From positions 1 to 64,000 of the forward strand of contig NZ_JACJSB010000023.1 of the NCBI RefSeq assembly GCF_014697585.1: a DNA stretch of 64,000 bases, written 5' to 3'. This document shows positions 1 through 10,151 of the stretch, piece after piece. The position numbers and the translations under genes were made by a program. The first letter of the stretch is position 1, and each line of letters begins with the position of its first letter. Source of the stretch: Dolichospermum sp. FACHB-1091 (GTDB lineage Bacteria; Cyanobacteriota; Cyanobacteriia; Cyanobacteriales; Nostocaceae). The notes below the pieces were generated by a model. That model ran no database searches and had not been told where the DNA came from. It saw only the letters and a program-made list of their open reading frames with translations.

Positions 1-562
1 AGATAAATCAAGGATAAAAAATAAAGAAGTAGCCGGAAAGTTCTCCTTATTAGTAACACTAATTTTGAATGTTTACAGAAGTTGTGGTTTTATATCAATA
101 AAAGATGGACAGTCATGGTTAGGAAAAAACTGGGAAAAAATGTTGTTAGTTGACGGTTTTGATGGTAGTTAGAAAACATTTATTGCCAAAAATATCGAAT
201 ACAGAAAAATAAAAAAGACCTGAACTCATTGTATATCAAGCAATGAGAGTTTTTTTGCTGTCAAAATAACTAGGGAACACTTAATGATAAAATAAAATAA
301 TTGCTCAATAGATTATCAACGGAAAAAAGAGCGAATAATAGTAAAAGTTTGGCTCTTTCTTCTGCTAGAATTTAGAAAATGAAAACCCCCTGGTATTCAG
401 GCCCGGTGATCCTAAGTTTATTTTGGTAACTAGTTGACAAACTGAAGATCTTTAATAAAATTAATTTTTTTGTTACTTTGTTAATTAAGACTTACTCTCA
501 TATTATCATTTTTGTTCTGAGTTACCAGACTCTCGAAATCAAGTTAACATACAGCTAAGTGC
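1..562. other. gene-free leader
   Basis: No convincing coding sequence was found on either strand. The stretch is A+T-rich and holds one hairpin with a T-run (225-256). It probably contains the 3' end of whatever lies to the left of the window and the promoter of the small gene at 569. Confidence 0.5.
225..256 (+). terminator. Rho-independent terminator
   Basis: The stem CTCATTG/CAATGAG has a 9-nt loop and is followed by AG and seven T residues. An A-run lies on the other side (211-216), so the hairpin could work in both directions. It would close a gene located left of the window. Confidence 0.55.
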
Positions 563-568
563 ATGATA

Positions 569-733
569 ATGACAAATAAAAAATGGGCCGTTAAACGGAT
601 AACAGTTAATCTAGCAACACAAGAGGCAGAAAAACTAGAAAAATATTGTCAACAGACAGGGAGACCAGCAACAGATGTAATTCGGGAACTAATTAGAAGT
701 TTACCCCAGGGGGAAGAGGTGGCAAACAATTAA
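569..733 (+). CDS. small ribbon-helix-helix (CopG-like) protein
   Basis: A 54-residue protein. The beta-strand segment KRITVNL is followed by two helices with the RHH-like pattern TQEAEKLEKYCQQTGRPATD and a second helix VIRELIRSL. This fold is typical of small DNA-binding antitoxins and repressors. ATG at 563 is in frame and gives two more residues (MI-MTNKKW); 569 was preferred because a basic stretch then leads straight into the strand. No toxin gene follows: crtQ begins 75 bp downstream. It could therefore be a solitary cyanobacterial RHH regulator, or an orphan antitoxin. Its target is unknown. Confidence 0.6.
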   Translation: MTNKKWAVKRITVNLATQEAEKLEKYCQQTGRPATDVIRELIRSLPQGEEVANN

Positions 734-808
734 AAATTATCAATTCCCAGCAAATTCCCACACTAATTCAGTTACAATTTGTAAAGAAATTGAACAAGGA
801 ACGAGGGA

Positions 809-2260
809 ATGCGCGTTGCAATTGTGGGTGCGGGACTTGCTGGGTTATCAACTGCGGTAGACTTAGTAGATAGGGGCTGTGAAGTAGAAATTTTCGAGTC
901 TCGTCCCTTTGTGGGTGGCAAAGTCAGCAGTTGGGTAGATAATGATGGTAATCATATTGAAATGGGGCTGCACGTTTTTTTCGGCTGCTACTACAATCTG
1001 TTTGCATTAATGGAGAAGGTTGGCGCTGGGGAAAACTTACTCATCAAAGAACATAGTCATACTTTTATCAATAAAGGCGGAAAAACAGGAGCTTTAGATT
1101 TTCGCTTTTTCACAGGTGCGCCTTTTAACGGATTAAAAGCGTTTTTCACCACTTCTCAACTGTCTTTACAGGATAAACTACAAAATGCGATCGCTTTAGG
1201 CACTAGCCCAATAGTACAGGGTTTAGTAGACTTTGACGGAGCCATGAAAACTATCCGCAAATTAGATAAAATCAGCTTTTCCGATTGGTTTTATAGTCAC
1301 GGAGGAAGTAAAGGTAGTATTAAACGACTATGGAATCCTATTGCTTACGCACTGGGATTTATAGATTGTGACAATATTTCTGCCCGGTGTATGTTGACAA
1401 TTTTCCAGTTTTTTGCTGTCAGAACCGAAGCTTCAATTTTGCGAATGTTGGCAGGTTCACCCTCCGAATATTTACATAAACCTATTGTTAAATATTTAGA
1501 AGAAAGAGGCACAAAAATATACACTCGTCGTCAAGTGCGAGAAATTCAGTTTACTGAGTCTAAGGTGGTTGGGGAAGCAGAAACCCAGGTAACTGGTATA
1601 TTAGTTGCTCAAGGTGATACAGAAGAATTGATCACCGCTGATGCTTATCTTTGCGCTTGTGATGTTCCCGGAATCCAACGAGTTTTACCCCAAGCCTGGC
1701 GGAAATGGCCAGAATTTGATAACATTTATAAGTTAGATGCTGTCCCCGTCGCTACAGTGCAGCTACGTTTTGATGGTTGGGTGACAGAACTAGAAGATCA
1801 GGAAAAACGTAAACAGCTTTCCGCAGCCGTGGGAATAGACAATCTATTGTACACTGGTGATGCTGATTTTTCCTGTTTTGCTGATTTGGCCTTGACTAGC
1901 CCCGCAGATTATTATCGTCCTGGGGAAGGTTCATTATTACAATTGGTGTTAACACCGGGAGATCCCTTTATTAAACAAAGCAATGAAGCGATCGCTCACC
2001 ATGTGCTTAAACAAGTCCATGAGCTATTTCCTTCCTCAAAGGATTTAAACATGACTTGGTACAGCGTGGTTAAATTGGCTCAATCTTTGTATAGAGAAGC
2101 ACCGGGCATGGATGAATACCGTCCAGATCAAAAAACACCTATACCTAACTTTTTCCTAGCTGGAAGTTACACCCAACAGGATTATATTGATAGCATGGAA
2201 GGAGCAACAATTTCTGGACAACGTGCAGCTAAAGCAATTCTGGAAAGTTTGAAGAAGTAG
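809..2260 (+). CDS. crtQ: zeta-carotene desaturase (CrtQ/ZDS type)
   Basis: FAD-dependent desaturase that converts zeta-carotene via neurosporene to lycopene in the plant-type carotenoid pathway; acts at the thylakoid/cytoplasmic membrane. The protein has 483 residues, the normal ZDS length. It opens with the Rossmann dinucleotide motif [10 protein letters not shown] (residues 7-16), has the acidic strand end EIFE, then FVGGKVSSW, and ends with the amine-oxidase-type FAD motif around [25 protein letters not shown]. Plant and cyanobacterial ZDS is related to phytoene desaturase CrtP, but [11 protein letters not shown] fits ZDS. The stop codon TAG touches a perfect heptamer array, and an SRPBCC gene follows on the same strand. 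Confidence 0.93.
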   Translation: MRVAIVGAGLAGLSTAVDLVDRGCEVEIFESRPFVGGKVSSWVDNDGNHIEMGLHVFFGCYYNLFALMEKVGAGENLLIKEHSHTFINKGGKTGALDFRFFTGAPFNGLKAFFTTSQLSLQDKLQNAIALGTSPIVQGLVDFDGAMKTIRKLDKISFSDWFYSHGGSKGSIKRLWNPIAYALGFIDCDNISARCMLTIFQFFAVRTEASILRMLAGSPSEYLHKPIVKYLEERGTKIYTRRQVREIQFTESKVVGEAETQVTGILVAQGDTEELITADAYLCACDVPGIQRVLPQAWRKWPEFDNIYKLDAVPVATVQLRFDGWVTELEDQEKRKQLSAAVGIDNLLYTGDADFSCFADLALTSPADYYRPGEGSLLQLVLTPGDPFIKQSNEAIAHHVLKQVHELFPSSKDLNMTWYSVVKLAQSLYREAPGMDEYRPDQKTPIPNFFLAGSYTQQDYIDSMEGATISGQRAAKAILESLKK

Positions 2261-2406
2261 GTAATGGGTAATGGGTAATGGGTAATGGGTAATGGGTAAT
2301 GGGTAATGGGTAATGGGTAATGGGTAATGGGTAATGGGTAATGGGTAATGGGTAATGGGTAATGGGTAATGGGTAATGGGTAATGGGTAATGGGTAATGG
2401 GTAATG
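2260..2406 (+). repeat. perfect heptanucleotide tandem repeat (GGTAATG)x21
   Basis: Twenty-one uninterrupted copies of GGTAATG cover 147 bp, starting on the last base of the crtQ stop codon and ending 44 bp before the next start codon. Heptamer arrays of this type (STRRs) are characteristic of filamentous cyanobacteria. Read on the minus strand they give a meaningless PITHYPL repeat peptide, which is not annotated as a gene. Confidence 0.97.
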
Positions 2407-2450
2407 ACCACAGAGTACAGACAAGTGACCACCGACCAATCTAAAATCCT

Positions 2451-2894
2451 ATGAGTGAATGGCTAGAACATAGTGTACAGGTAGAGGTAGAAGTTCCCAT
2501 AGAATTAGTATGGGGGCTTTGGTCTGATTTAGAACAAATGCCTAAATGGATGAAATGGATTGATTCTGTGCAAATTCTCCCAGATAGCCCGGAAATTTCC
2601 CTATGGAAACTGAATACAGGGGGGTTAGAATTTACGTGGAAATCCCGAATTACTAAAATAATTCCTCATCAAATAATTCAATGGGAGTCTGTGGACGGTT
2701 TACCAAATCAAGGAGCAATTCGCTTTTATAATCGCTATGATAATAGTATCGTGAAAATGACGGTTTCCTATGCAATTCCCGGCTTAATTGGTAAACTCAT
2801 GGATAATTTGTTTTTAGGAAAGGTGGTAGAGTCCACAATTCAGGCGGATTTAGAACGGTTTAAACAATACGCTTTGAATGTGAGAGACAATTAA
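2451..2894 (+). CDS. SRPBCC (START-like, cyclase/dehydrase) family protein
   Basis: A 147-residue protein with the SRPBCC/Coq10-like layout. An N-terminal strand, EHSVQVEVEVPIELVWGLWSD, leads into the helix EQMPKWMKWIDSV; strands in the middle include SLWKLNTGGLEFTWKSRI; a long C-terminal helix (TIQADLERFKQYAL) closes the hydrophobic pocket. The family binds hydrophobic ligands such as quinones, carotenoids or lipids. Its place directly behind crtQ suggests a role linked to carotenoid or isoprenoid handling, but this is inference from context. The gene lies 190 bp after crtQ with the heptamer array between them, so co-transcription is possible. Confidence 0.8.
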   Translation: MSEWLEHSVQVEVEVPIELVWGLWSDLEQMPKWMKWIDSVQILPDSPEISLWKLNTGGLEFTWKSRITKIIPHQIIQWESVDGLPNQGAIRFYNRYDNSIVKMTVSYAIPGLIGKLMDNLFLGKVVESTIQADLERFKQYALNVRDN

Positions 2895-3072
2895 TGTAAC
2901 CAAGGACGGGTAATTTTTTCCAAATTGAGAATAGTTATAGTTTTTGAGGCCATATAGTATTTCCCATTCAAGTGAGGTAAAAGAGGTCAGAATTAAACGC
3001 AGATAAACGCAGATGATTTTGTACCTCATGAGAGTAGGAAACGCTATAAAAGATCAGGTTTTATTTACCAAA

Positions 3073-4509
3073 TTAACTAACAGCTTTTTGTTGCTGATAT
3101 AACTGCTTAAATAAAGCTTGCTGTTTTTGATGATCAACAATTGGTTTAGGGTAATTAACTCGATGACATTCTAAAGGGGGAATTTTTCCAGTTACTAAAT
3201 ATCCTGTATCTATAGAACGCAATTCTGGTAGCCATTGACGAACATAAGCTGCTTCTGCGTCGAATTTTTGGGTTTGACTAGCTGGATTAAAAATGCGTAA
3301 TGGTTGAGGGTCCATACCACTAGAAGCACTCCATTGCCAACCTCCATTATTAGCAGATAAATCACCATCAATGAGTTTCTGCATAAAATATTTTTCTCCC
3401 CATTGAGGATTAATTATTAAATCCTTAGTCAAAAAACTGGCAACTATCATCCTACATCTATTGTGCATCCAACCAGTTTCATTTAATTGACGCATAGCAG
3501 CATCAACTATAGGATAACCCGTTTTACCCTCACACCAAGCTTGAAAATAAGTTTCGTTATTTCGCCAAGGAAACGTTTTAAAATTATCTCTATATGCACC
3601 ATTAGCTAATGTGGGGAAATGGTACATAGCGTGTTGATAAAATTCCCTCCATGCTAGTTCCTTTTGCCATGTTTGGATACTAGCATTTACCTCCTCACTA
3701 TTACTATTTGCTAAGGCTTCTATTGTACTTTGCCAAATAGTTCTAATACCAATCACACCGAACTTCAAAGCAGCACTTAATTGAGATGTTCCCTCAATAG
3801 CCGGGAAATTGCGTTGTTCTTGATATTCATTAATAAGATACTGGGTAAAATTTTCTAATTTTTCTTGTGCTGCTAACTCTCCAGGATTAATGATTAATTC
3901 CCTATCCCAAATAAAACCTAAATCTTCCGCAGTAGGTAAATTGATTATTCCAGATTTTTCGGCTATTTCTTGTTCTTCTGCTGTGAGATTTTGCAGATTT
4001 TCTAAAGTTTTAACTGGTTGAGATTTTGTTTTACTATACCAATTTTTCCAGAAAGGAGTATAAACAGTATAGGGAGTTTTCCCGCCACTAAATATTTCCG
4101 TTGGAGAGTGAAGTAACTGATCCCAATTGTGGTTAAGAAACTCAATTCCTGCGGTTTTCAAAACATCAATTACCGCTAAATCCCGAATTTGTGAATAAGG
4201 TTCAACATCCCAATTCCAAAATACTGCTTTAGCATTTAAAGCCACTGCTAATTGAGGAATTGCGACAACGGGATCATGTTGTAAAATTAATAATTGACTA
4301 CCTGCTTGTCGGTATCTTTCTTGAAGGGATTGTAAACAACCAATCATATATTCTACCCTAGCAGGTGCAATATCATCACCTTCAAGAATTTGGGGATCTA
4401 GACAAAATACACCCACAACCTTGGGACTTTTTTTCCTGGCCGCAGCTAGTCCTGTATGATCAGAAATGCGTAAATCTCGACGATGCCAAAACAAAATTAA
4501 ATCAGACAT
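3073..4509 (-). CDS. phrA: deoxyribodipyrimidine photolyase (class I, cryptochrome/photolyase family)
   Basis: Flavoprotein that repairs cyclobutane pyrimidine dimers with blue light; cytoplasmic. 478 residues, typical for class I CPD photolyases. The N-terminal Rossmann-like antenna domain starts [15 protein letters not shown] (residues 4-18). The C-terminal FAD domain shows [41 protein letters not shown], and the signature [15 protein letters not shown] followed by RIFNP. The family in cyanobacteria uses an 8-HDF antenna (family knowledge). Transcribed away from the SRPBCC gene; the next gene upstream on the same strand is the dihydroorotase-like gene 97 bp away. Confidence 0.93.
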   Translation of the reverse strand: MSDLILFWHRRDLRISDHTGLAAARKKSPKVVGVFCLDPQILEGDDIAPARVEYMIGCLQSLQERYRQAGSQLLILQHDPVVAIPQLAVALNAKAVFWNWDVEPYSQIRDLAVIDVLKTAGIEFLNHNWDQLLHSPTEIFSGGKTPYTVYTPFWKNWYSKTKSQPVKTLENLQNLTAEEQEIAEKSGIINLPTAEDLGFIWDRELIINPGELAAQEKLENFTQYLINEYQEQRNFPAIEGTSQLSAALKFGVIGIRTIWQSTIEALANSNSEEVNASIQTWQKELAWREFYQHAMYHFPTLANGAYRDNFKTFPWRNNETYFQAWCEGKTGYPIVDAAMRQLNETGWMHNRCRMIVASFLTKDLIINPQWGEKYFMQKLIDGDLSANNGGWQWSASSGMDPQPLRIFNPASQTQKFDAEAAYVRQWLPELRSIDTGYLVTGKIPPLECHRVNYPKPIVDHQKQQALFKQLYQQQKAVS

Positions 4510-4606
4510 TTAATAATAAAGATGTTTCTGTAAACTACCCGATAAAATCTGTTTTTCCTCTACCTCTGTGATCTCTGTGATTCCTTAACAAAAATCAAAA
4601 TAGATT

Positions 4607-5866
4607 TTAACAAAAAACTTGTACAACCCGACCCATAATTTCTTGACCAAACCAAGGAGTATTACAAGAAAGCGTTTGGAGATTTACCTGATTTACGTTC
4701 CAAATTTGCTGAGGATCAAATAATGTCAATTCAGCTTTTTCACCCGGTTGAATGGCTTTAACCTCCTGTTGTAAACAAGTCGCTGGTTGATGACTCAAAA
4801 CCCGCCATAATTCCAAAGGTGTAAATTCTCCAGTAGCCACAAGATTTTGCCATAATAGGGGTAATGCCAATTCTAAACCAATTGCTCCCGGTGGCGATTC
4901 CGCAAAGGCTTGAACTTTTTCCTCGTAAGTATAGGGTGCGTGATCAATTGCGATCGCATCTATTATACCTATTCGTAAACCTTCCCGTAAGCATAGCATA
5001 TCTTGGTAATTTCCCAAAGGCGGATCTAAATGTAAGGAAGTGTGGTAACTTCTCATGGATGTTGTATCAAGTAAAACGTGCATCCAGGTTGTACTAGCGG
5101 TAATAGGAACACCTTTAGATTTAGCATCGGCAATTAATTGTACACTACGGGCGGTAGAAACACGCATGATATGGACTGGTGTACCGATATCTGCGACTAA
5201 TTCTAATAAAGCTGCAATAGCCGTTGTTTCCGCACTAGATGGCATCGGGGGTAAACCTAAACGCATGGCCTCTGCACCTTCTCGTATCATACCATTAGCT
5301 GCTAAATGGCGATCGCACGGCCAAAAAGCTACAGGTTTACCAAAAGGTTGAAGATACTCCAAAACCCGTCTAACTATCCCCAAATTTTCCCAAGGTTTAC
5401 CATCAGTAAAACCCACAACTCCCGCAGCGGTTAAATCTGCTACTTCTGTTAATTGTTTACCCGCCAAATCTAAAGTAATTGCTCCCCAAATGTGAAGACT
5501 GGGGGAGACTTTTTCCCGACTTCCGTGTTGTTTTAACTGTGTTACCAAAGCAGGTTGATCAATAACTGGTAATGTATCCGGTAAAACACATATTCTAGTA
5601 AAACCACCACCAGTGGCAGCTTCTAAAAGAGAAATTAAAGTTTCCCGTTCTTCAAAACCAGGTTCACCGGAACGACTATATAAATCAACCAATCCATGAC
5701 CAATAAACAAACCTTGACAATCGCGGACAGAAGTATCTGTAGTAAAATTTGTAATTTGTGAGGCGACATCTTGAATATAACCATCAATAATTAATACATC
5801 TGCTACCCTGTCAGTTTTTTGGAGAGGATCAATTACTCTTACTTGTTTTAATAGTTCTTTTGTCAT
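4607..5866 (-). CDS. dihydroorotase-like protein lacking the metal ligands (PyrC homologue)
   Basis: A 419-residue amidohydrolase-fold protein that aligns along its length with long-type dihydroorotases: GLVDLYSRSGEPGFEERET at residues 59-77, PVHIMRVSTARSVQLI at 230-245, IDHAPYTYEEKVQAF at 307-321. The usual DxHxH metal motif is D61-L-Y63-S-R65, the usual His of the third ligand region reads FWP (181-183), and the ligand His of HICHLS is Arg235. Only the DHAP Asp-His pair (308-309) remains. In other organisms such DHOase homologues are inactive and serve as structural partners of aspartate transcarbamoylase. A catalytic pyrC would then have to be elsewhere in the genome. Confidence 0.85.
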   Translation of the reverse strand: MTKELLKQVRVIDPLQKTDRVADVLIIDGYIQDVASQITNFTTDTSVRDCQGLFIGHGLVDLYSRSGEPGFEERETLISLLEAATGGGFTRICVLPDTLPVIDQPALVTQLKQHGSREKVSPSLHIWGAITLDLAGKQLTEVADLTAAGVVGFTDGKPWENLGIVRRVLEYLQPFGKPVAFWPCDRHLAANGMIREGAEAMRLGLPPMPSSAETTAIAALLELVADIGTPVHIMRVSTARSVQLIADAKSKGVPITASTTWMHVLLDTTSMRSYHTSLHLDPPLGNYQDMLCLREGLRIGIIDAIAIDHAPYTYEEKVQAFAESPPGAIGLELALPLLWQNLVATGEFTPLELWRVLSHQPATCLQQEVKAIQPGEKAELTLFDPQQIWNVNQVNLQTLSCNTPWFGQEIMGRVVQVFC

Positions 5867-5972
5867 GAGTGAGAAATATTACTTATCAGTCTTTTAACCC
5901 TTGTCAATTCTACTATTTGATCATACAAATTGGACATTTTATCAATACACTATTTTACCCCTTTGTCAATGA

Positions 5973-6545
5973 TTAAGTCTTATTTATCACTTGGCTACCG
6001 TGACTACGAGGATCATTTTGATTAGTGTCTATTGCGGCTGGGGCGGAAAATTGGGAAGTTTTGCCATTACTTTGAACGTGGGGAAGGGTAGTGCCGATAA
6101 TTAAAGCTTCTAAATTACTGGCCATAATGCTGCGGGGAATATCACCAATGGTTTCGGCTATGGTTTCCCCTTGTTTATCCAAAAATACAAAATGAGGAAT
6201 CCCATCTACGCGATATTTAAGCATTTCTGGCAACCATTTGGTATTATCAACATTCAACATGACAAAATTCAGGTTTTTATCATACTGTTGTCTGAGTTTA
6301 GCCATGTCCGGTGTCATTTTTTGACAAACTGTACACCAATCAGCGTAAAATTCGACGAGGGAGGGTTTACCGTTGTTGACGGCTAATTCTAAAGGAATAG
6401 AAGTTTGGTCTAATTCTGCCAGGGAAACTGAGGTAGAATCTGTCTTAAGTCCCAAAAACAGCGCAATTCCCAGCAGGGTAGCTACAATGGTAATTAAGAA
6501 GTTTCTGACGCGATTACTAGAATTTACAGGGGCTTCGGCACTCAT
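5973..6545 (-). CDS. txlA: thylakoid thioredoxin-like protein TxlA/HCF164 homologue
   Basis: A 190-residue membrane-anchored thioredoxin. A short N-terminal tail and a single transmembrane segment (about residues 14-33, FLITIVATLLGIALFLGL) are followed by a thioredoxin fold with the redox motif WCTVC (Cys71, Cys74) and the cis-Pro segment DGIPHFVFL. HCF164 in chloroplasts carries reducing power across the thylakoid membrane for cytochrome b6f assembly (family knowledge). The C-terminal tail of about 40 residues is Asn/Gln/Ser-rich and looks disordered. The gene is divergent from the NIL-ferredoxin gene, with 58 bp between the two start codons. Confidence 0.88.
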   Translation of the reverse strand: MSAEAPVNSSNRVRNFLITIVATLLGIALFLGLKTDSTSVSLAELDQTSIPLELAVNNGKPSLVEFYADWCTVCQKMTPDMAKLRQQYDKNLNFVMLNVDNTKWLPEMLKYRVDGIPHFVFLDKQGETIAETIGDIPRSIMASNLEALIIGTTLPHVQSNGKTSQFSAPAAIDTNQNDPRSHGSQVINKT

Positions 6546-6603
6546 GATCTTATTAAGACTTATTAATTGAGTTCATCATCTAGTCTACTATTTTTTTTGT
6601 CTA

Positions 6604-7008
6604 ATGAAAAAAAGAGTTACCCTAACTTTTCCCAAACGAGCAATTCAAATGCCAGTGACTTACCGACTAGCAAAGGATTTTAATGTGGCTGCGAATATTA
6701 TCCGCGCCCAAGTTGCGCCTAATCAAATCGGTAAACTGGTGGTAGAATTACTGGGAGATATTGATCAGTTAGATGCAGCAATTGAATGGATGAGATCCCA
6801 ACATATTCATGTTTCCCTGGGTTTAGGTGAAATTGTCATTGATGAGGATGTATGCGTTCATTGTGGTTTATGTACGGGTGTTTGTCCGACGGAAGCTCTT
6901 GCTATTAATCCAGAAACGTATAAACTTACTTTTGTGCGATCGCGTTGTATTGTTTGTGAACAATGTATTCCTACTTGTCCTGTACAAGCTATTTCAACTA
7001 ATCTTTAA
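6604..7008 (+). CDS. NIL domain plus two-cluster 4Fe-4S ferredoxin
   Basis: A 134-residue protein. Residues 1-75 form a NIL domain (RVTLTFPKRAIQMPVTYRLAKDF ... HIHVSLG), a small ligand-binding fold also found in methionine transporters. Residues 80-130 form a bacterial ferredoxin with two motifs, CVHCGLCTGVCP and CIVCEQCIPTCP, each ready to bind a [4Fe-4S] cluster. Such NIL-ferredoxins occur in many cyanobacteria; proposed links to sulfur metabolism come from the domain, not from anything in this sequence. The start at 6604 fits the first possible ATG after the divergent promoter region shared with txlA. Confidence 0.88.
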   Translation: MKKRVTLTFPKRAIQMPVTYRLAKDFNVAANIIRAQVAPNQIGKLVVELLGDIDQLDAAIEWMRSQHIHVSLGLGEIVIDEDVCVHCGLCTGVCPTEALAINPETYKLTFVRSRCIVCEQCIPTCPVQAISTNL

Positions 7009-7136
7009 ATATAAGGAGGAAAAACCTATACTATTACTATTTCCTAGTTTACTGATATATAAACTTATCTGCGTTTATCTGCGGTGAACTTCCTGATTCT
7101 TATTTTAAATTGCTATATTACTAATTGTTTTTATTT

Positions 7137-8096
7137 ATGAAAATCTGCACAGAAACATCAATCAAAACTCTCGCCGAAACTGCACACCAAGCCATTGAAA
7201 AGCACTTTGAAAAAACTATAAAATGGGAAAAAGCAGTTAAAAAAGATGAAGATCCAGAAGCAGTACATCAAATGCGGGTGGGAATGCGACGGTTACGAAC
7301 TGCTGTGAGTAGATTTGAAAGATATTTAATTTTACCAAAATCAGTTAGTGATGAAAATATTGGTAAATTTGCTCGGATTTTAGGTGGTCTTAGGGATTTA
7401 GATGTACTGGAAGAAATTTTGGAAAAAAATTACAAACCCCATTTAGTTGTCAAAGAACAGGACTTTCTAAAAACAGCTTTTACCGAATTAGATAAACAAC
7501 GAGAAAGTGCAATTTCTCATGTTCAGAAAACATTTAAAGATAAAAATTATAAATCTTTTAAAAATGAATGTGAATATTGGTTAAAAAATCCCAGTTATCA
7601 AAGTTTTTCATCTGTACCAATTTATCACGTATTACCAGATTTACTCTCACCAGAAGTTAGTGAATTTTGCTTACACCCAGGATGGTTAATTGGGACTAAA
7701 ATTATTGAATCAGCAATAGTAATACAAACACAATGGACACCAATTCAATTAGAAGAACTTATGCAAACGGAATGTGAAACTCTCCATAGTTTGCGGAAAC
7801 AAGCTAAACGTCTCCGCTACCAAATGGAGTTATTTACCGAATTATACGGTGAGTCTTTTACTGCTCATGTTCATGATGTTAAAAATATCCAAGAGATCTT
7901 GGGAATGATCCAAGATAATATGGTTTTACATGAGTGGTTAAAGAACATTTTCAAATCAGAACTTGATAAGGAATTACCGGGTTTAAAGACGCTATTAGCA
8001 GCAAATCGTTATCAATTGTGGCAAGAATGGCAACCACTACAACAACTTTATTTGCAAGCAGATACTAGATATAATTTACATTTGGTGGTGTTATAA
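7137..8096 (+). CDS. CHAD domain-containing protein
   Basis: About 319 residues. The CHAD signature VHQMRVGMRRLRTAVSRFERYL occurs near the N-terminus and a second conserved helix, LHSLRKQAKRLRYQMELF, lies towards the C-terminus, with many Lys, Arg and His residues. CHAD domains are all-helical and bind polyphosphate; they often associate with polyphosphate granules (family knowledge). A TTG at 7125 would add four residues, but ATG at 7137 is the more likely start. No CYTH triphosphatase neighbour is visible. A MITE-like element follows the gene. Confidence 0.85.
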   Translation: MKICTETSIKTLAETAHQAIEKHFEKTIKWEKAVKKDEDPEAVHQMRVGMRRLRTAVSRFERYLILPKSVSDENIGKFARILGGLRDLDVLEEILEKNYKPHLVVKEQDFLKTAFTELDKQRESAISHVQKTFKDKNYKSFKNECEYWLKNPSYQSFSSVPIYHVLPDLLSPEVSEFCLHPGWLIGTKIIESAIVIQTQWTPIQLEELMQTECETLHSLRKQAKRLRYQMELFTELYGESFTAHVHDVKNIQEILGMIQDNMVLHEWLKNIFKSELDKELPGLKTLLAANRYQLWQEWQPLQQLYLQADTRYNLHLVVL

Positions 8097-8152
8097 CCTA
8101 TTTCGGCAAATATTTTAATATGATAAATAGAAATAGATCCCCGATTTCTCTA

Positions 8153-8278
8153 AGGGACTTCCAATTAAAAAAATACCCAAAAATTTCTTGTGGTGCGCGA
8201 CGAATTGCCCGCTAATCATCAAGGACGGGCAGGATGCCCATCCCACAAAATTGGGTAATTTATTTTTTGGTGTTCCCT
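8153..8278. repeat. MITE-like inverted-repeat element
   Basis: The left arm begins AGGGACTTCCAATTAAAAAA and the right arm read on the other strand begins AGGGAACACCAAAAAATAAA; both continue into TACCCA and TTGTGG. A hairpin GGGC-AGGAT-GCCC lies inside. The arms are imperfect and there is no coding sequence, so this looks like a degenerate miniature element between two convergent genes. Confidence 0.5.
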
Positions 8279-8322
8279 AAAAAGTCGGTAATATGAGTAT
8301 TCATTATTTTAAATTGAGCAAC

Positions 8323-9903
8323 TTAACTCACAGTTTCTAATTGTAAACTTATTGCTTTTTTATCCTCTTCGTGCTGCTGAAATTCTGCTAATTCTGATTC
8401 TATTTCGGCCTTTACTTCATGACGGAACTTAAAAAAATGTTCACCCACACCTAAAGCAATTAAATAATCATATAATAGATGAGGTTTACGCCGTATCATT
8501 GTAATTAATTGCTGCCAAAAAACAAAACGAGTAGAACGTAATACACCTTGTCGCCAACAAATAGATATTAAAAATTTTAACTCTGATTTAGTTAAAATTC
8601 GTTGATATTTAGCCCGCCAACCTTCTATCATCATAAAATGTTTAAAAGTCCGTTTCAGGTATGGCATAGGTTCATATAAATTCCAAAAAGTATCAATAAA
8701 TTCCTGAGCAATTTCCGACATAGGCCGAGTCGGAACAAAATTCATTAAAGCTTTTTGAGAACCAACAAATTCACCCAAACCATCCCTTAATCTTCCCTCT
8801 GTTTGTAAGCGAGTCCACATAGCTGTATTGGGTAAAGCTTGCAGTAAATTTAAATGCGCTTGGGGAATACAAGTTTCTTCTACAAATTCTTGAATCCGTT
8901 TACCTGCACCTGGTTTTTCATGATCAAATCCTAAGATAAAACCAGACATAATTTGTAATCCCGCTTTAGTAATTTTATGGCAGGATTCAACTAGAGAACT
9001 GCGAGTATTTTGTGGTTTATTAATTCCTACCAGACTATCTACATCAGGGGTTTCAATGCCCATAAATACCTTGACAAAACCAGCTTTTACCATTAATTCT
9101 AGTAATTCATCATCTTCTGCTAAATTTAAAGAAGCTTCCGTCAATAAAGCAAAAGGGTAATTACGTTTTTCCATCCAAGGAATTAACTCTCTTAAAAAGA
9201 CCTTAGCATTACGTTTATTGCCAATAAAATTATCATCAACTATAAACACATAACGCCACCAACCCATATTATATAAAACATCCAATTCTGCTAGAATTTG
9301 TTCAGGTGTTTTCGTGCGGGGTTTACGACCAAAAAGAGTAATAATATCGCAAAATTCACATTGGAATGGACAACCACGGGAAAATTGCACAGTCATTGCT
9401 ATATAAGCATTCAAATCTAATAAATCAAATCTGGGTAAAGGAGTTGTGGTGACATCTGGTTTTTCTGTAGCCCGGAAAATTCCTTTTTCTTCTCCCTTTT
9501 CTAAAGCTTCTAAAAACATGGGAATAGTGATTTCTCCTTCATCTAAGATTAAATAATCTGCCCCCGCTTCTAAAGCAAATTCTGGAACAGATGTGGCAAA
9601 TGGTCCGCCAACTGCCACTTTTTTACCTAATCTTTTACCTTTTTTAATTAATTCACTAAAATCCTGTTTTTGAATTATCATGGCCGAGATAATGACAAGA
9701 TCACACCATTCCCAATCTACATCATTTTCTAGACGAACATTGCGATCGCTCAATCGCAATTCCCAATCACTTGGTAACATTGCTGCTACCGTAATTAAAC
9801 CCAATGGGGGATTAGTAGCCCGCAGATTTGCTAAATCAAGAGTTTCCTGATAAGACCAAAAAGAATTAGGCATTATCGGCCAGATTAATAAAGCTTTCAT
9901 CAA
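8323..9903 (-). CDS. B12-binding domain radical SAM protein (DUF4070 type)
   Basis: A 526-residue enzyme with an N-terminal cobalamin-binding-like Rossmann domain (residues 1-150, with LPSDWELRLSDRN and VAVGGPFATSVPEFALEAGADY), then a radical SAM TIM barrel whose cluster motif is CPFQCEFC, then FVDDNF-like and MGIETP motifs and a C-terminal DUF4070 region. Relatives include B12-dependent radical methylases such as the hopanoid C-2 methylase, but substrate cannot be read from the sequence, so no symbol is given. Two Met codons start the protein (9903 and 9900). It is transcribed towards the MITE-like element and away from trpS. Confidence 0.85.
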   Translation of the reverse strand: MMKALLIWPIMPNSFWSYQETLDLANLRATNPPLGLITVAAMLPSDWELRLSDRNVRLENDVDWEWCDLVIISAMIIQKQDFSELIKKGKRLGKKVAVGGPFATSVPEFALEAGADYLILDEGEITIPMFLEALEKGEEKGIFRATEKPDVTTTPLPRFDLLDLNAYIAMTVQFSRGCPFQCEFCDIITLFGRKPRTKTPEQILAELDVLYNMGWWRYVFIVDDNFIGNKRNAKVFLRELIPWMEKRNYPFALLTEASLNLAEDDELLELMVKAGFVKVFMGIETPDVDSLVGINKPQNTRSSLVESCHKITKAGLQIMSGFILGFDHEKPGAGKRIQEFVEETCIPQAHLNLLQALPNTAMWTRLQTEGRLRDGLGEFVGSQKALMNFVPTRPMSEIAQEFIDTFWNLYEPMPYLKRTFKHFMMIEGWRAKYQRILTKSELKFLISICWRQGVLRSTRFVFWQQLITMIRRKPHLLYDYLIALGVGEHFFKFRHEVKAEIESELAEFQQHEEDKKAISLQLETVS

Positions 9904-10151
9904 GCATATCCCCCTGATTTATTTTCCTATTCAAGCCCATTTAGTCTGAACTATAAAAGCTGGGTTCGTTACTTTTTATCTCTCTGGAGGTACAGATTTT
10001 TTAGTTTTATATCTAGAAAATAATTCCATAAGATAATCATGTTAAAAAAATTTTTGCAAACACCAATAACTAATCCCCAATGACGGCTAAAATGAGTCTT
10101 GTAACCGCCCCATTGACAAAGCGGGGAAGAGGAGATAAATAACGGATAATT

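Noticed and set aside
2182-2439. Minus-strand open frames coding PITHYPL repeats
   Set aside because: They are the translation of the GGTAATG array and cross the crtQ 3' end; a perfect 7-bp repeat gives such frames automatically.
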